Below are positions 56,087-64,000 of a DNA stretch of 64,000 nt, one piece after another. The DNA is from Faecalicatena orotica (GTDB lineage Bacteria; Bacillota; Clostridia; Lachnospirales; Lachnospiraceae), in contig NZ_QGDL01000008.1 in the NCBI RefSeq assembly GCF_003149245.1, positions 1-64,000 of the forward strand, given 5' to 3'. The notes below the pieces were generated by a model that saw only the letters and a list, made by a program, of their open reading frames with translations, had not been told where the DNA came from and made no database searches. How positions within the stretch are numbered: the stretch's first letter is position 1; every line of letters starts with the position of its first letter. Made by a program: the position numbers and the translations under genes.

Positions 56087-58129
56087 ATGGCGGAAGACAA
56101 AAGGCCAAGTCCACGAGAAATGCTTGATAAACTTCAGGCAGAAGAAAATAAGATACACATGAAAGAGTTTGGCCGCCTTAAAATATTTCTCGGCTATGCG
56201 GCCGGAACCGGGAAGACATATGCGATGCTGGAGGCGGCCAGAGATCTAAAAAAGAACTTTGTGGATGTTGTCGCCGGATACGTGGAGCCTCATGCCCGTC
56301 CGGAGACAACAGCACTTCTGGAAGGAATCGAACAGCTTCCATTCCTGATGGTGGAATATAAGGGGGTAAAAATCCGGGAATTCGATTTGGACGCAGCTCT
56401 TAAGCGGCGGCCAAAGGTTATCCTCGTTGACGAGCTGGCCCACTCGAATGCACAGGGCTGCCGGCATCAGAAACGATATCAGGATATCGAAGAACTGCTG
56501 GAACACGGCATTAATGTATATACCACAGTAAATATCCAGCATTTGGAGAGCCTCAACGATAATGTATCCAGCATTACCAGCATACAGGTAAAGGAAAGAA
56601 TACCAGACAGTGTCTTTGATAAGGCGTCTCAGGTTAAACTCGTGGATATCGAACCTGAAGAACTAATCGAGCGTATGAAGGAAGGCAAGATCTATCAGGG
56701 AATGCAGGCCCAGAGAGCACTGCAGAACTTCTTTACAAAAGATAAACTAATAGCCTTAAGGGAAATCGCCCTTCGAAGAATGGCTGACCGTGTGAATCAC
56801 CTTGCAGAGGAAGAAAAAAAACTGCTTGGTTCCGGGGACTACTCAACGGGCGAACATGTACTGACCTGTATATCACCGGCACCTTCCAATGAAAAAGTAA
56901 TACGCACTGCAGCACGGCTGGCCTATGCATTCCATGCTGAGTTTACCGCACTGTATGTAGAAACAAGAAACCTTCAGAATGCAGACGAGAAGGTTAAAAA
57001 AAGAAGAGATGAAAATATGCGTCTCGCAAGGACTCTGGGCGCAAAAATTGCCAGCGTAAACGGAGAGGATGTGGCCAGACAGATTGCAGAATACGCTAAG
57101 GTCAGCAATGTAACGAAAATTGTCATGGGAAGAACAGCCCACAAGATCCTGTTTGGCCAGACGAGAAAAACACTGGTCGAAAGTCTGAATCAGTATGCGC
57201 CCAACCTGGATGTATACATTATCCCTGATCTGCATAACGGAGTCGGGCAAAAACATTATACAATAAGGAAAAATGGTAAATTTCTGGAAGGTCTTATAAG
57301 AGGTCCGGACATTCTGATTATGCTTGGAATGATGGCGGCAAGTACGGCAGCTGCTCTGGGAATGAAATATCTGGGACTGACAGAGGCCAATATTATTATG
57401 GTCTATCTGCTGGGGGTCATGCTGACTGCCATCACCACATCCGGCTATATATGCTCGGTACTGGCGTCTGTGCTGAGTGTCCTGCTGTTCAACTATTTCT
57501 TTACAATACCTCTGCATAGTCTGGAAGCCTATGATGCCAGCTATCCGGTAACTTTTGTCATGATGTTCGCAGTCAGTCTTCTGACCTCGTGGATTGTGTC
57601 AAAGATACAGAGGCAGAATGAGGAAAATGCAAAACGGGCGTACCGTACTGAGATTCTTCTCATGAACAGCAAAAGACTAAGGCGCGCAAAAAGCAGAAAA
57701 GATATCGGTGACGAACTGGCTTCACAAATTCAGAAACTGATGAATTTCACCGTTATTATTTATATGAAAAAGGACGGAAAACTTCAGGAGCCGTCTATTT
57801 ATATGAGAACCGGAATTGAAAAGAATATGCAGGATGACTTAAAGTGTGACTACATAAACCGGGCCGAACAGGCTGTTGTCTCCTGGGTATTTGAAAACGG
57901 GCACCGGGCAGGCTGCACCACCCATACACTGCCGGATGCGAAAGCAATCTATCTTCCAGTGGCAGACGATGACAATGTATCCGCGGTCGTTGGCATGGTA
58001 CTGGAAGAAAGGCGGGAAATTGGCACCTTTGAGTACAATATTATATCTGCCATGCTGGATGAAGCCGCGTTGGTACTGGAGAGAATCCAGCAGATGGAAA
58101 ATATAGAAAAATGTGCAGGAAATCATTGA
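56087..58129 (+). CDS. KdpD sensor protein lacking the histidine kinase core
   Basis: A 680-residue protein with the input half of KdpD. KdpD_N at about 25-235: Walker A GYAAGTGKTYAML, Walker B KVILVDELAHSNAQGCRHQKR, then NVYTTVNIQHLESLND. A USP domain at about 250-375 (HVLTCISPAPSNEKVI, KIVMGRTA). DUF4118 four-TM region at about 405-510 and a GAF-like domain to 670. It stops there, with no H-box, N-box or G-boxes. Start ATG 56087 behind AGGAGG. Cotranscribed with kdpFABC, ended by a strong terminator. It may act as K+/c-di-AMP/ATP sensor for kinases encoded on either side. Confidence 0.9.
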   Translation: MAEDKRPSPREMLDKLQAEENKIHMKEFGRLKIFLGYAAGTGKTYAMLEAARDLKKNFVDVVAGYVEPHARPETTALLEGIEQLPFLMVEYKGVKIREFDLDAALKRRPKVILVDELAHSNAQGCRHQKRYQDIEELLEHGINVYTTVNIQHLESLNDNVSSITSIQVKERIPDSVFDKASQVKLVDIEPEELIERMKEGKIYQGMQAQRALQNFFTKDKLIALREIALRRMADRVNHLAEEEKKLLGSGDYSTGEHVLTCISPAPSNEKVIRTAARLAYAFHAEFTALYVETRNLQNADEKVKKRRDENMRLARTLGAKIASVNGEDVARQIAEYAKVSNVTKIVMGRTAHKILFGQTRKTLVESLNQYAPNLDVYIIPDLHNGVGQKHYTIRKNGKFLEGLIRGPDILIMLGMMAASTAAALGMKYLGLTEANIIMVYLLGVMLTAITTSGYICSVLASVLSVLLFNYFFTIPLHSLEAYDASYPVTFVMMFAVSLLTSWIVSKIQRQNEENAKRAYRTEILLMNSKRLRRAKSRKDIGDELASQIQKLMNFTVIIYMKKDGKLQEPSIYMRTGIEKNMQDDLKCDYINRAEQAVVSWVFENGHRAGCTTHTLPDAKAIYLPVADDDNVSAVVGMVLEERREIGTFEYNIISAMLDEAALVLERIQQMENIEKCAGNH

Positions 58130-58130
58130 G

Positions 58131-58161
58131 AGCCGCTTCGTTTGATCGAAGCGGCTTTTTT
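58131..58161 (+). terminator. Terminator of the kdp operon
   Basis: AGCCGCTTCG (58131-58140) pairs perfectly with CGAAGCGGCT (58147-58156), with a 6-nt loop and a T6 tail. It lies directly after the sensor gene stop. Confidence 0.92.
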
Positions 58162-58165
58162 CGAT

Positions 58166-58214
58166 TCTCACAGGATTCTCACATGGACGGACGTTCTCTC
58201 ACATCCGTCTCACA
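58166..58214 (+). promoter_or_regulatory. Four TCTCACA direct repeats before the second kinase gene
   Basis: TCTCACA occurs at 58166-58172, 58177-58183, 58197-58203 and 58208-58214, that is, two pairs with 11-bp spacing, 20 bp between the inner members. This is the geometry of OmpR-family response-regulator sites. A TGTGATAG (58220-58227) just after could be the -10 region, so the last repeat would overlay the -35 of an activator-dependent promoter. The same layout recurs at 60528-60576. Confidence 0.75.
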
Positions 58215-58252
58215 GCATCTGTGATAGAGTAAGTCTGCACAGGAGGTAAATT

Positions 58253-59788
58253 ATGAATACATCAGACTATGGACCTTTCCTTCTTCCCGATTTTGGAAAA
58301 AGCATCCTGCTGCTGGCTGCGGCTACCGGCATCGGCACTATCTTTGATACGCTCGGGTTTAGCGAATCAAATATTATTACAATTTATATTCTCGGGGTAT
58401 TGATAAACTCCATATTGACCACATCACGCATATGCAGCCTCTTCTCTTCTGTTGCCAGCGTGTTGGTATTTAATTTCTTTTTTACAGAGCCGCGTTTTAC
58501 ATTGAATGCCTATAATTCCGGCTATCCGGCCACTTTTTTAATCATGTTCATTGCCTCACTGATTACAGGCAATCTGGCCGCAAAGCTGAAACAGCACACA
58601 CAGCAGTTTGCTTACACGGCATACCGCACCCGGGTTATGTTCGACTGCAATCAGGCCCTGCAGAAAGCAGAAGGCAAAGATGAAATTATAACTATTACGG
58701 CACGGCAGCTTGTCCGCCTGCTGGGCCGTGATATTGTATTTTATATGAAAACAAATGACAAACCTCTCGTTCCCCATTCGTTCCCTGTTGGCGAAGCCAT
58801 GATGGATGACAGCTGTCTGAGCGTCAATGAACAGGCGGTAGCTGCTTGGGTGTTCAAGAATAATAAACGGGCAGGGGCATCCACAAACATACTGTCTAAT
58901 GCAAAATGCCTTTACCTTGCCACAAGGATTGGCAGCCATGTATATGGGGTAGTTGGGATCGCACTGTGTGGTGATTCCCTGACACCGGAAGAAACAAGTA
59001 TGCTTCTTTCACTTCTTGGAGAATGTGCAATGGCACTGGAAAATGAAAAAACGGCAAGAGAAAAACAGGCCGCTGCAGTCCTGGCTAAAAATGAACAGCT
59101 CCGGGCCAATATGCTGCGGTCCATATCCCATGATCTTCGTACCCCGTTAACCTCTATTTCCGGAAATGCGAATCTTTTGCTGGCGAATGGCGCACAGATG
59201 GAATGGGAGAAACGTAAGCCGATCTATAACGACATTTATGAGGACTCACTATGGCTCATAAGACTGGTAGAAAACCTGCTGACAGTTACGCGAATTGAGG
59301 ACGGCAGTACAAGCCTGCAGATGAAACCGGAGTTAATGGAGGAAATCATTGCAGAGGCACTGCGGCATGCGGACCGTAATAGTAAGGAACATGTCATTCT
59401 CGTAAAAGATGCCGATACGGCTTTTGCAAAAATGGATGCCCGGCTTATGGTTCAAGTTGTAATTAACCTTATAAACAATGCTGTCAAGTATACACCTGCC
59501 GGTTCTCATATCACTATTCAGACCTATATAAAAAACAAACAGGTGATTACTGAGGTTTCTGATGACGGTCCCGGAATTCCAGATGCAGAGAAGCCCCATG
59601 TTTTTGACATGTTTTATACTTCCAGTACAAAAATTACCGACAGCCATCGCGGGATCGGGCTGGGACTTGCACTTTGCAAGTCAATCATCCATTTACACGG
59701 AGGAACCATTTCTGTAAAAGACAATCTGCCCCAAGGCACGATATTCCAATTTACATTACCTGCATGGGAGGTGCATTTACATGAGTAA
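58253..59788 (+). CDS. KdpD C-terminal-type sensor histidine kinase (second)
   Basis: A 511-residue kinase with the same layout as the one at 48927: DUF4118 membrane region at about 15-115 (SNIITIYILGVLINSILTTSR, FNFFFTEPRFTLNAYNSGYP), a GAF-like domain that resembles the kinase-less sensor (VAAWVFKNNKRAGASTN), HisKA with His293 in ISHDLRTPLTS, and HATPase with VINLINNAVKYTP, DDGPGIPDAEK and GIGLGLALCKS. Start behind AGGAGGT, end overlapping the next regulator by eight bases. It probably controls itself and the Trk operon through the TCTCACA repeats. Confidence 0.9.
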   Translation: MNTSDYGPFLLPDFGKSILLLAAATGIGTIFDTLGFSESNIITIYILGVLINSILTTSRICSLFSSVASVLVFNFFFTEPRFTLNAYNSGYPATFLIMFIASLITGNLAAKLKQHTQQFAYTAYRTRVMFDCNQALQKAEGKDEIITITARQLVRLLGRDIVFYMKTNDKPLVPHSFPVGEAMMDDSCLSVNEQAVAAWVFKNNKRAGASTNILSNAKCLYLATRIGSHVYGVVGIALCGDSLTPEETSMLLSLLGECAMALENEKTAREKQAAAVLAKNEQLRANMLRSISHDLRTPLTSISGNANLLLANGAQMEWEKRKPIYNDIYEDSLWLIRLVENLLTVTRIEDGSTSLQMKPELMEEIIAEALRHADRNSKEHVILVKDADTAFAKMDARLMVQVVINLINNAVKYTPAGSHITIQTYIKNKQVITEVSDDGPGIPDAEKPHVFDMFYTSSTKITDSHRGIGLGLALCKSIIHLHGGTISVKDNLPQGTIFQFTLPAWEVHLHE

Positions 59789-60479
59789 ACCGCTTATTTT
59801 AGTTGTGGAGGATGACAAAGCAGTCCGCAGCCTCATAACAACAACACTAGATACACAAAACTATCGTTTCCGCTCTGCTTCTACTGGTGCGGATGCTGTT
59901 CTGGAGGCAGTGTCCCATAATCCTGACATTCTGCTTCTGGACCTCGGGCTCCCGGATATGGACGGCATCGAAATTATCCGGAAAGTGAGGACCTGGTCCA
60001 ACATGCCCATTATCGTTGTCAGTGCAAGGAGTGAAGATACCGATAAAATCGATGCTCTGGATGCCGGTGCCGATGATTACCTGACAAAACCCTTTTCCGT
60101 GGAGGAACTGCTCGCCAGACTGCGTGCCACGGTACGCCGGTTAAATTCAGTACAAAATGTACTGCCTGTCCAGAATGCGGTTTTCCAAAATGGTGAGTTA
60201 AAAATCGACTATGCGGCCGGGTGTGCCTATCTGAAGAATGAAGAACTACATCTGACCCCCATTGAATATAAACTGCTGTCCGTGCTGGCTAAGAATGTCG
60301 GAAAGGTGTTAACACACCGATATATTACCAAAGAAATATGGGGGACTTCCTGGGATAATGATGTAGCTTCCCTGCGGGTTTTTATGGGAACCCTGCGTAA
60401 AAAGATTGAGCCGTCCCCCGATTCGGTACAGTATATCCAGACGCATGTTGGTGTCGGATACCGGATGCTGAAAATATAA
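59781..60479 (+). CDS. KdpE-like OmpR-family response regulator (second)
   Basis: A 232-residue regulator paralogous to the first KdpE: VVEDDKAVRSLI, Asp54 in ILLLDLGLPDMDGIEII, DYLTKPFSVEELLARL, and a winged helix with LTPIEYKLLSVLAKNVGKVLT and GVGYRMLKI. Both regulators are the same length, but the recognition-helix region differs (SLRVFMGTLRKKIE here versus ALRALMAGLRRKIE). This is consistent with different DNA targets: TCTCACA here, TTTATA for the other (inference). Confidence 0.88.
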   Translation: MSKPLILVVEDDKAVRSLITTTLDTQNYRFRSASTGADAVLEAVSHNPDILLLDLGLPDMDGIEIIRKVRTWSNMPIIVVSARSEDTDKIDALDAGADDYLTKPFSVEELLARLRATVRRLNSVQNVLPVQNAVFQNGELKIDYAAGCAYLKNEELHLTPIEYKLLSVLAKNVGKVLTHRYITKEIWGTSWDNDVASLRVFMGTLRKKIEPSPDSVQYIQTHVGVGYRMLKI

Positions 60480-60527
60480 ATCCGTGGGGTGTGCCTCCTG
60501 CTGAGTCACCCGCTGCAGCCGTTCGAT

Positions 60528-60592
60528 TCTCACAGGATTCTCACAAAGGTATCTTCACTCTCACACCAAGGTCACAGTATATGTTCTATGAT
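60528..60592 (+). promoter_or_regulatory. TCTCACA repeats and -10 before the Trk operon
   Basis: TCTCACA at 60528-60534, 60539-60545 and 60559-60565, and a degenerate fourth copy GGTCACA at 60570-60576, with the same 11/20/11 spacing as at 58166-58214. The first two share GATTCTCACAGGATTCTCACA with the other site. A TATGAT at 60587-60592 is a likely -10. This promoter drives the TPR-RCK-RCK-TrkH genes. Confidence 0.75.
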
Positions 60593-60636
60593 AAGACTGT
60601 AAAAATCAATAAGCCTTAGAAAGGATGTATGAAAAA

Positions 60637-61026
60637 ATGAAAAGTTCAACAATAAATACAGACTCTTTAAAAGCATTGTGTACGAATGCAAAGAATCTTA
60701 TTTTATCGGGAGATTACACAGCATGTGAGCAGCTGCTTTGTACTGCTATGGGTCAATACCCGCATTCAGCACAGCCCCATAATCTCATCGGCATATTATT
60801 GGAAAAGGAAGGTGAACACAGCGCTGCCATGAAGCACTTCCGGGCTGCGTGGGCGCTTGATCCTACTTATCTCCCTGCACGAAAAAACCTTGAGAAATTC
60901 GGAACCTTTTTTTCCAGAGGAGAATGCGCATATGACGAAAGCGACATCAAAGAGGAAGAAAGTACTTATGTCATGGAATATGATTCATGCGGAATCGGAC
61001 ATATGAAGAGGAGGTCACAGAAATGA
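60637..61026 (+). CDS. TPR-repeat protein at the head of the Trk operon
   Basis: A 129-residue soluble protein with tetratricopeptide-like repeats: AKNLILSGDYTACEQLLCTA, then HNLIGILLEKEGEHSAAMKHFRAAWALDP and ARKNLEKFG. The acidic tail ends DSCGIGHMKRRSQK. Start at ATG 60637 with AAGGATG about 11 bases before; an in-frame ATG at 60625 lies inside that signal. The stop overlaps the first RCK gene in an ATGA, so it is translated with the potassium channel proteins and may be an assembly or regulatory partner. No named family recognised beyond TPR. Confidence 0.7.
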   Translation: MKSSTINTDSLKALCTNAKNLILSGDYTACEQLLCTAMGQYPHSAQPHNLIGILLEKEGEHSAAMKHFRAAWALDPTYLPARKNLEKFGTFFSRGECAYDESDIKEEESTYVMEYDSCGIGHMKRRSQK

Positions 61027-61481
61027 AAAAGTATCTTTTTAAAGTTCATGGAACTTACAATATCATCATTGGCTGCGGACGCTTAGGTGCAAATCTGGCA
61101 AACACACTGTCCGATGAGGGTTTTGATGTTCTCATCATTGACCGGGATAAGGATGCATTCCGGAAACTTTCTCCTTCCTTCGGAGGGCTGACCCTGAATG
61201 CAGACGGAACCGATTACGATGTCCTGCAGGAAGCGGGTATCCAACAGGCAAACGCGGTAATTATAGTAACGAACAATGACAACACAAATATCATGCTGGC
61301 GCAGATCGCACGCGAAATATTCAAAGTGGAACGGGTCATTGCCCGTCTGTATGATCCGGAAAGGGACTGCATTTACCGCGAATTCGGAATTGATACCATT
61401 TGTCCCGCCATACTGTCGGCAAAAGAGATTGATAAACTCCTTGGCCAGGCAGCCGCACACATTCGGGAGGAAGCCGTATGA
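61023..61481 (+). CDS. TrkA/KtrA-type RCK_N protein (single NAD-binding domain)
   Basis: A 152-residue RCK_N domain: IIIGCGRLGANLANTLSDEG as the glycine-rich NAD(H)/nucleotide loop, VLIIDRDKDAFRKL, NADGTDYDVLQEAGI, and AVIIVTNNDNTNIMLA. There is no RCK_C domain. Start at ATG 61023 behind GAGGAGGT; a longer frame from 60987 overlaps the TPR gene. With the next gene product it would form the gating ring under TrkH; a second protein with RCK_C could provide the missing domain. Confidence 0.9.
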   Translation: MKKYLFKVHGTYNIIIGCGRLGANLANTLSDEGFDVLIIDRDKDAFRKLSPSFGGLTLNADGTDYDVLQEAGIQQANAVIIVTNNDNTNIMLAQIAREIFKVERVIARLYDPERDCIYREFGIDTICPAILSAKEIDKLLGQAAAHIREEAV

Positions 61482-62146
61482 AAACAAAAGTATTACTGGT
61501 CGGCGGCAAGAGTAAAGCAAAATCTCTGGCGGTTTCCTTGTTAGGCCGCGGGTATCAGGTTACTGCCATCAATGATTCCCATGAGGAATGTCTGAAACTG
61601 GCTGGAATCAATAAGTTAAACGTCTTTGAAGGGGATGGCACCAAACCTTTTATTCTGGAGGATGCCAATGCATCCGATTATAAAATTGCAATCGCACTTA
61701 CATCGAAGGATGAAGACAATTTAGTTATCTGCGAGCTGTGCAAGAAACGGTTTCACGTACACAAAACCGTGGCGTTGGTATCTGATCCGAGAAAAACAGA
61801 TTTCTTCTATGCAATGGGTATCGACAGCGTTGTATGTGCCATCTCAGCAGTTACAAACATTATCGAACAGCAGGCCTTCATGGAACAAATGGCCAATGTC
61901 ATTCCTATCGGAAAAGGCCGGGTACAGATTGCAGAGATCCCCATCTCTTCTACCGCACCAGCCGCCGGCAAAAAGTTATGGGAAATCAATTTACCAAAAG
62001 AGGTTATTATCGGTTGTATACTGCACGGTGACCAGATCGGAATTCCCTGCGGAGACACAAAAATTCTTGCAGGGGATGTGCTTGTTTTGATTTCCGGCAA
62101 CGGTCAGGAGCTTGCCGCGGTGAAAGAATTAACCGGGAGGGAGTAG
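61478..62146 (+). CDS. trkA: TrkA-type protein with RCK_N and RCK_C domains
   Basis: A 222-residue gating subunit: RCK_N at about 1-130 (LLVGGKSKAKSLAVSLLGRG, a degenerate glycine loop, then FEGDGTKPFILEDA, IAIALTSKDEDNLVICELC) and RCK_C at about 140-222 (VQIAEIPISSTAPAAGKKLWEI, GDQIGIPCGDTKILAGDVLVLI). The first glycine motif GGKSKAKS departs from the GxGxxG consensus, so this partner may bind ligand differently from the upstream one. Overlaps it by four bases (ATGA). Regulates K+ flux through TrkH. Confidence 0.9.
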   Translation: MKTKVLLVGGKSKAKSLAVSLLGRGYQVTAINDSHEECLKLAGINKLNVFEGDGTKPFILEDANASDYKIAIALTSKDEDNLVICELCKKRFHVHKTVALVSDPRKTDFFYAMGIDSVVCAISAVTNIIEQQAFMEQMANVIPIGKGRVQIAEIPISSTAPAAGKKLWEINLPKEVIIGCILHGDQIGIPCGDTKILAGDVLVLISGNGQELAAVKELTGRE

Positions 62147-62148
62147 AC

Positions 62149-63636
62149 ATGGCTAAAAATCTTTCAAACTGTTCGGACTATGGAAAACTTATGCTTTTAG
62201 TAGGAATTATGATTTCCGTACCGCTGTTAGTTCTTCCATTTTATCCGGAGGATGCCAGATATGCGCTGTCATTCATTATTCCGGCCTTATTTTCTATTTT
62301 TTCGGGAATTATTGTTTGCCGCCTGGGCAAAAAAGGCGGCACTGATACGACAGCAAGGCAGTCAGCTATGCAGCGCAGCAGCCTGACGGTTCTCTTTGCA
62401 TGGAGCTGGGGTATCGTAACAGGTGCGGCCCCATTTGTACTGGCCCGACAGATGTCTGTTGTGCAGGCTTTATTTGAATCCGTCAGCGGATGGACAACGA
62501 CAGGACTTTCCGTAATGGATGTCAGTACTGTCCCCAAAATCTTCTTGTTTCACCGAAGTTTCATGCAGTTCTGCGGTGGTCTTGGATTTGTTTTGATGAT
62601 GATTATGCTCATTTCCGGAAAGCAGTCTATGAGTCTGTTCAGTGCAGAGGGACACCCTGATAAACTGATGCCGAATCTAAAAAAAACTGCCCGGACAATT
62701 TTTATTATGTATTCTGGTTTTTTGGTAATTGGTACGGTTTCCTATTGTTTTGCAGACATGAGCCTGTTTGAAAGTATATGCCATGCCATGTGCTCCCTCT
62801 CCACAGGAGGCTTTTCCACCAGGCTCGGCAGTATTGGCGAGTACAATAACCTGCCTGTTGAAATAATAACGATTATTCTAATGCTGATTGGTACGACAAA
62901 TTTTGCTGTACTATTACTGCTTACCAAACGCAAATGGAAGCAGGCATTCCGTGTAAGCGAAGTACGTTTCATGATTGGTCTGTTACTTATATTTGTTCCT
63001 TTGACAGCCTTTTCTCTTTCAGGCAGTCTTAACATACCGATAACAGAAGGATTCCGCAGGTCACTATTTGATGTTTCATCTGCACTATCCACCACTGGAT
63101 ACTCCAGTATGAGTTATTCCGCCTGGCCTGACTTCGCTATTGGCATACTGATCCTCATGATGCTGGTCGGAGGCGGAATGGGTTCTACGGCAGGAGGTAT
63201 GAAAATGACCCGTGTATACCTGATGCTGCGCCTCGCGGCTGCAAATGTCCGCAAGCGCCTGTCACCGGCCCGCCGTATAGATACCCCGTATTACATAAGG
63301 GCCCAAGGAAAGACACCGATTGATTCCGGCCTTGCGGCAGATACTACAGGATTTACGGTGTGTTACCTTGGATTATTCCTTATTGGTACATTCTTATTGA
63401 CACTGACGGCAGACTCCAGCCTGACAGAGGCCGCATTTGAATTTGCCTCTGCGCTTGGAACAGTCGGCCTTTCTATCGGTTTGACCGGCCCCGACACCAA
63501 TACTGCTACATTACTTGTAGAAATGTTTGGTATGATTTTAGGTCGGCTGGAGATATTTATTGTTGTTACAGGAATCGTTTCCGGCATGAAAACGTTTCAC
63601 AGGCTTATGCCATATCATCCCGAAGTGCATCGATAA
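62149..63636 (+). CDS. trkH: TrkH-type potassium uptake channel
   Basis: A 495-residue K+ transporter of the TrkH/KtrB superfamily. The four pore-loop repeats are recognisable: ESVSGWTTTGLSVMD near 110, CSLSTGGFSTRLGS near 215, SSALSTTGYSSMSYSAWPDF near 310, and ASALGTVGLSIGLTGPDTN near 440. GRLEIF near the end is the family motif. Start ATG behind GGGAGGGAG, two bases after trkA. The 3' end overlaps the end of a convergent permease gene by about 30 bases. Confidence 0.93.
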   Translation: MAKNLSNCSDYGKLMLLVGIMISVPLLVLPFYPEDARYALSFIIPALFSIFSGIIVCRLGKKGGTDTTARQSAMQRSSLTVLFAWSWGIVTGAAPFVLARQMSVVQALFESVSGWTTTGLSVMDVSTVPKIFLFHRSFMQFCGGLGFVLMMIMLISGKQSMSLFSAEGHPDKLMPNLKKTARTIFIMYSGFLVIGTVSYCFADMSLFESICHAMCSLSTGGFSTRLGSIGEYNNLPVEIITIILMLIGTTNFAVLLLLTKRKWKQAFRVSEVRFMIGLLLIFVPLTAFSLSGSLNIPITEGFRRSLFDVSSALSTTGYSSMSYSAWPDFAIGILILMMLVGGGMGSTAGGMKMTRVYLMLRLAAANVRKRLSPARRIDTPYYIRAQGKTPIDSGLAADTTGFTVCYLGLFLIGTFLLTLTADSSLTEAAFEFASALGTVGLSIGLTGPDTNTATLLVEMFGMILGRLEIFIVVTGIVSGMKTFHRLMPYHPEVHR

Positions 63637-64000
63637 TATTTTCTTTTTTCATCTTGCTGACTGCATACATCATGGTGACAAAAATTACAAGGAGTACACT
63701 GATGACGCTGATTCCGATACTGCCCCACGGCAGTACAAATCTGATATCATCCGACAACATGCCCTTACAAATCAGCCAGGAAGAAAGGATCGATATGGGG
63801 ATTCCAAAAAGCAGGGCCCTTATACCGTAAAAGGCACATTCAAAGCGCATCATTTTATTAAAATCACGGTCAGGCATTCCCACTGAACGCAGCATGGCAA
63901 GCTCTCTGCGCCGCAGCTTAATATTCGTGGAAATCGTATTGAATACATTGGCAACCGCAATCAGCGAAATCATGATGATAAAGGTATACGCAAAAACGTT
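63605..64000 (-). CDS. C-terminal end of an FtsX-type ABC permease (partial)
   Basis: The minus strand reads from the window edge to a stop at 63605: FAYTFIIMISLIAVANVFNT, IKLRRRELAMLRSVGMPDRDF, two further TM segments and NIIDALRDDMA at the end. This is the last FtsX domain of a large MacB/FtsX-type permease. It is the piece that is missing from the broken permease at 1048-2560 on the other strand. Its 5' part is beyond the window, so whether it is whole or a fragment cannot be told. Confidence 0.88.
   Translation of the reverse strand, partial: NVFAYTFIIMISLIAVANVFNTISTNIKLRRRELAMLRSVGMPDRDFNKMMRFECAFYGIRALLFGIPISILSSWLICKGMLSDDIRFVLPWGSIGISVISVLLVIFVTMMYAVSKMKKENIIDALRDDMA

Overview
The window looks like a chromosomal stretch from a gut-type, low-to-mid GC Firmicute, most likely a Lachnospiraceae (Clostridium cluster XIVa) relative. 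Reasons: strong purine-rich Shine-Dalgarno sequences before most genes, sigma-A type promoters with 16-18 bp spacers, YesM/YesN-type sensor pairs next to xylose-type ABC transporters, Rpn-family nucleases, AAA-ATPase_like/PD-(D/E)XK proteins, and a Kdp/Trk potassium locus. The genus cannot be named from sequence alone. No rRNA, tRNA or CRISPR array was seen.

Layout. 1-2.6 kb: a cysteine-rich redox-type protein, an acetyltransferase, and the 5' part of a large FtsX-type ABC permease that has an internal deletion and is cut off at its 3' end. 2.5-6.4 kb: a TetR regulator divergent from a two-ATPase/one-permease ABC exporter. 6.4-14.4 kb: a carbohydrate locus with a frameshifted GPH-type symporter, an AraC regulator, a MATE transporter, a sugar-phosphate isomerase/epimerase-like TIM barrel and a large GH106-like glycosidase. 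14.4-17.6 kb: two full Rpn-family nuclease genes and two extra tandem 3'-end copies, all on the minus strand. 17.8-28.1 kb: a small membrane protein, then a sensor system (anchored sugar-binding protein, YesM-type kinase, YesN-type regulator) running into two sugar-binding lipoproteins and the ATPase and permease of a xylose/multiple-sugar ABC importer. 28.2-32.4 kb: RpiR regulator, beta-glucoside PTS and 6-phospho-beta-glucosidase. 32.4-36.7 kb: AraC and ArsR regulators, a free-standing HMA metal chaperone and a Zn/Cd-type P1B ATPase, then an acetyltransferase. 36.7-41.4 kb: accessory genes (AAA/DUF4143 protein, AAA/PD-(D/E)XK protein, a gutted cytidine deaminase gene, a tyrosine recombinase). 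41.4-48.8 kb: a minus-strand acid-sugar operon (Ldh-family dehydrogenase, HD protein, GntP permease, DUF1537 kinase, PdxA2) with a divergent PrpR-like regulator. 48.9-63.6 kb: a potassium island with kdpFABC, a kinase-less KdpD and two complete KdpD-C/KdpE-like pairs, then a TPR protein, two RCK proteins and TrkH. At the right edge the last domain of an FtsX-type permease enters on the minus strand.

How genes work together. Most blocks are self-contained uptake and breakdown units with their own regulator. The strongest unusual signals are these. (1) The Rpn block: each intact copy has a nine-base match to the anti-Shine-Dalgarno sequence just before an in-frame internal ATG, and extra C-terminal copies stand alone in tandem. 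This fits an intragenic antitoxin whose gene has been amplified separately from its toxin. (2) The potassium island: one stand-alone input protein and two kinase/regulator pairs, with two different families of 11-bp-phased direct repeats, TTTATA-type before kdpF and TCTCACA-type before the second kinase and before the Trk operon. (3) FtsX permease pieces at the two window ends in opposite orientations, which would fit a large inversion. Functions are inferred from protein motifs; no homology search was run.
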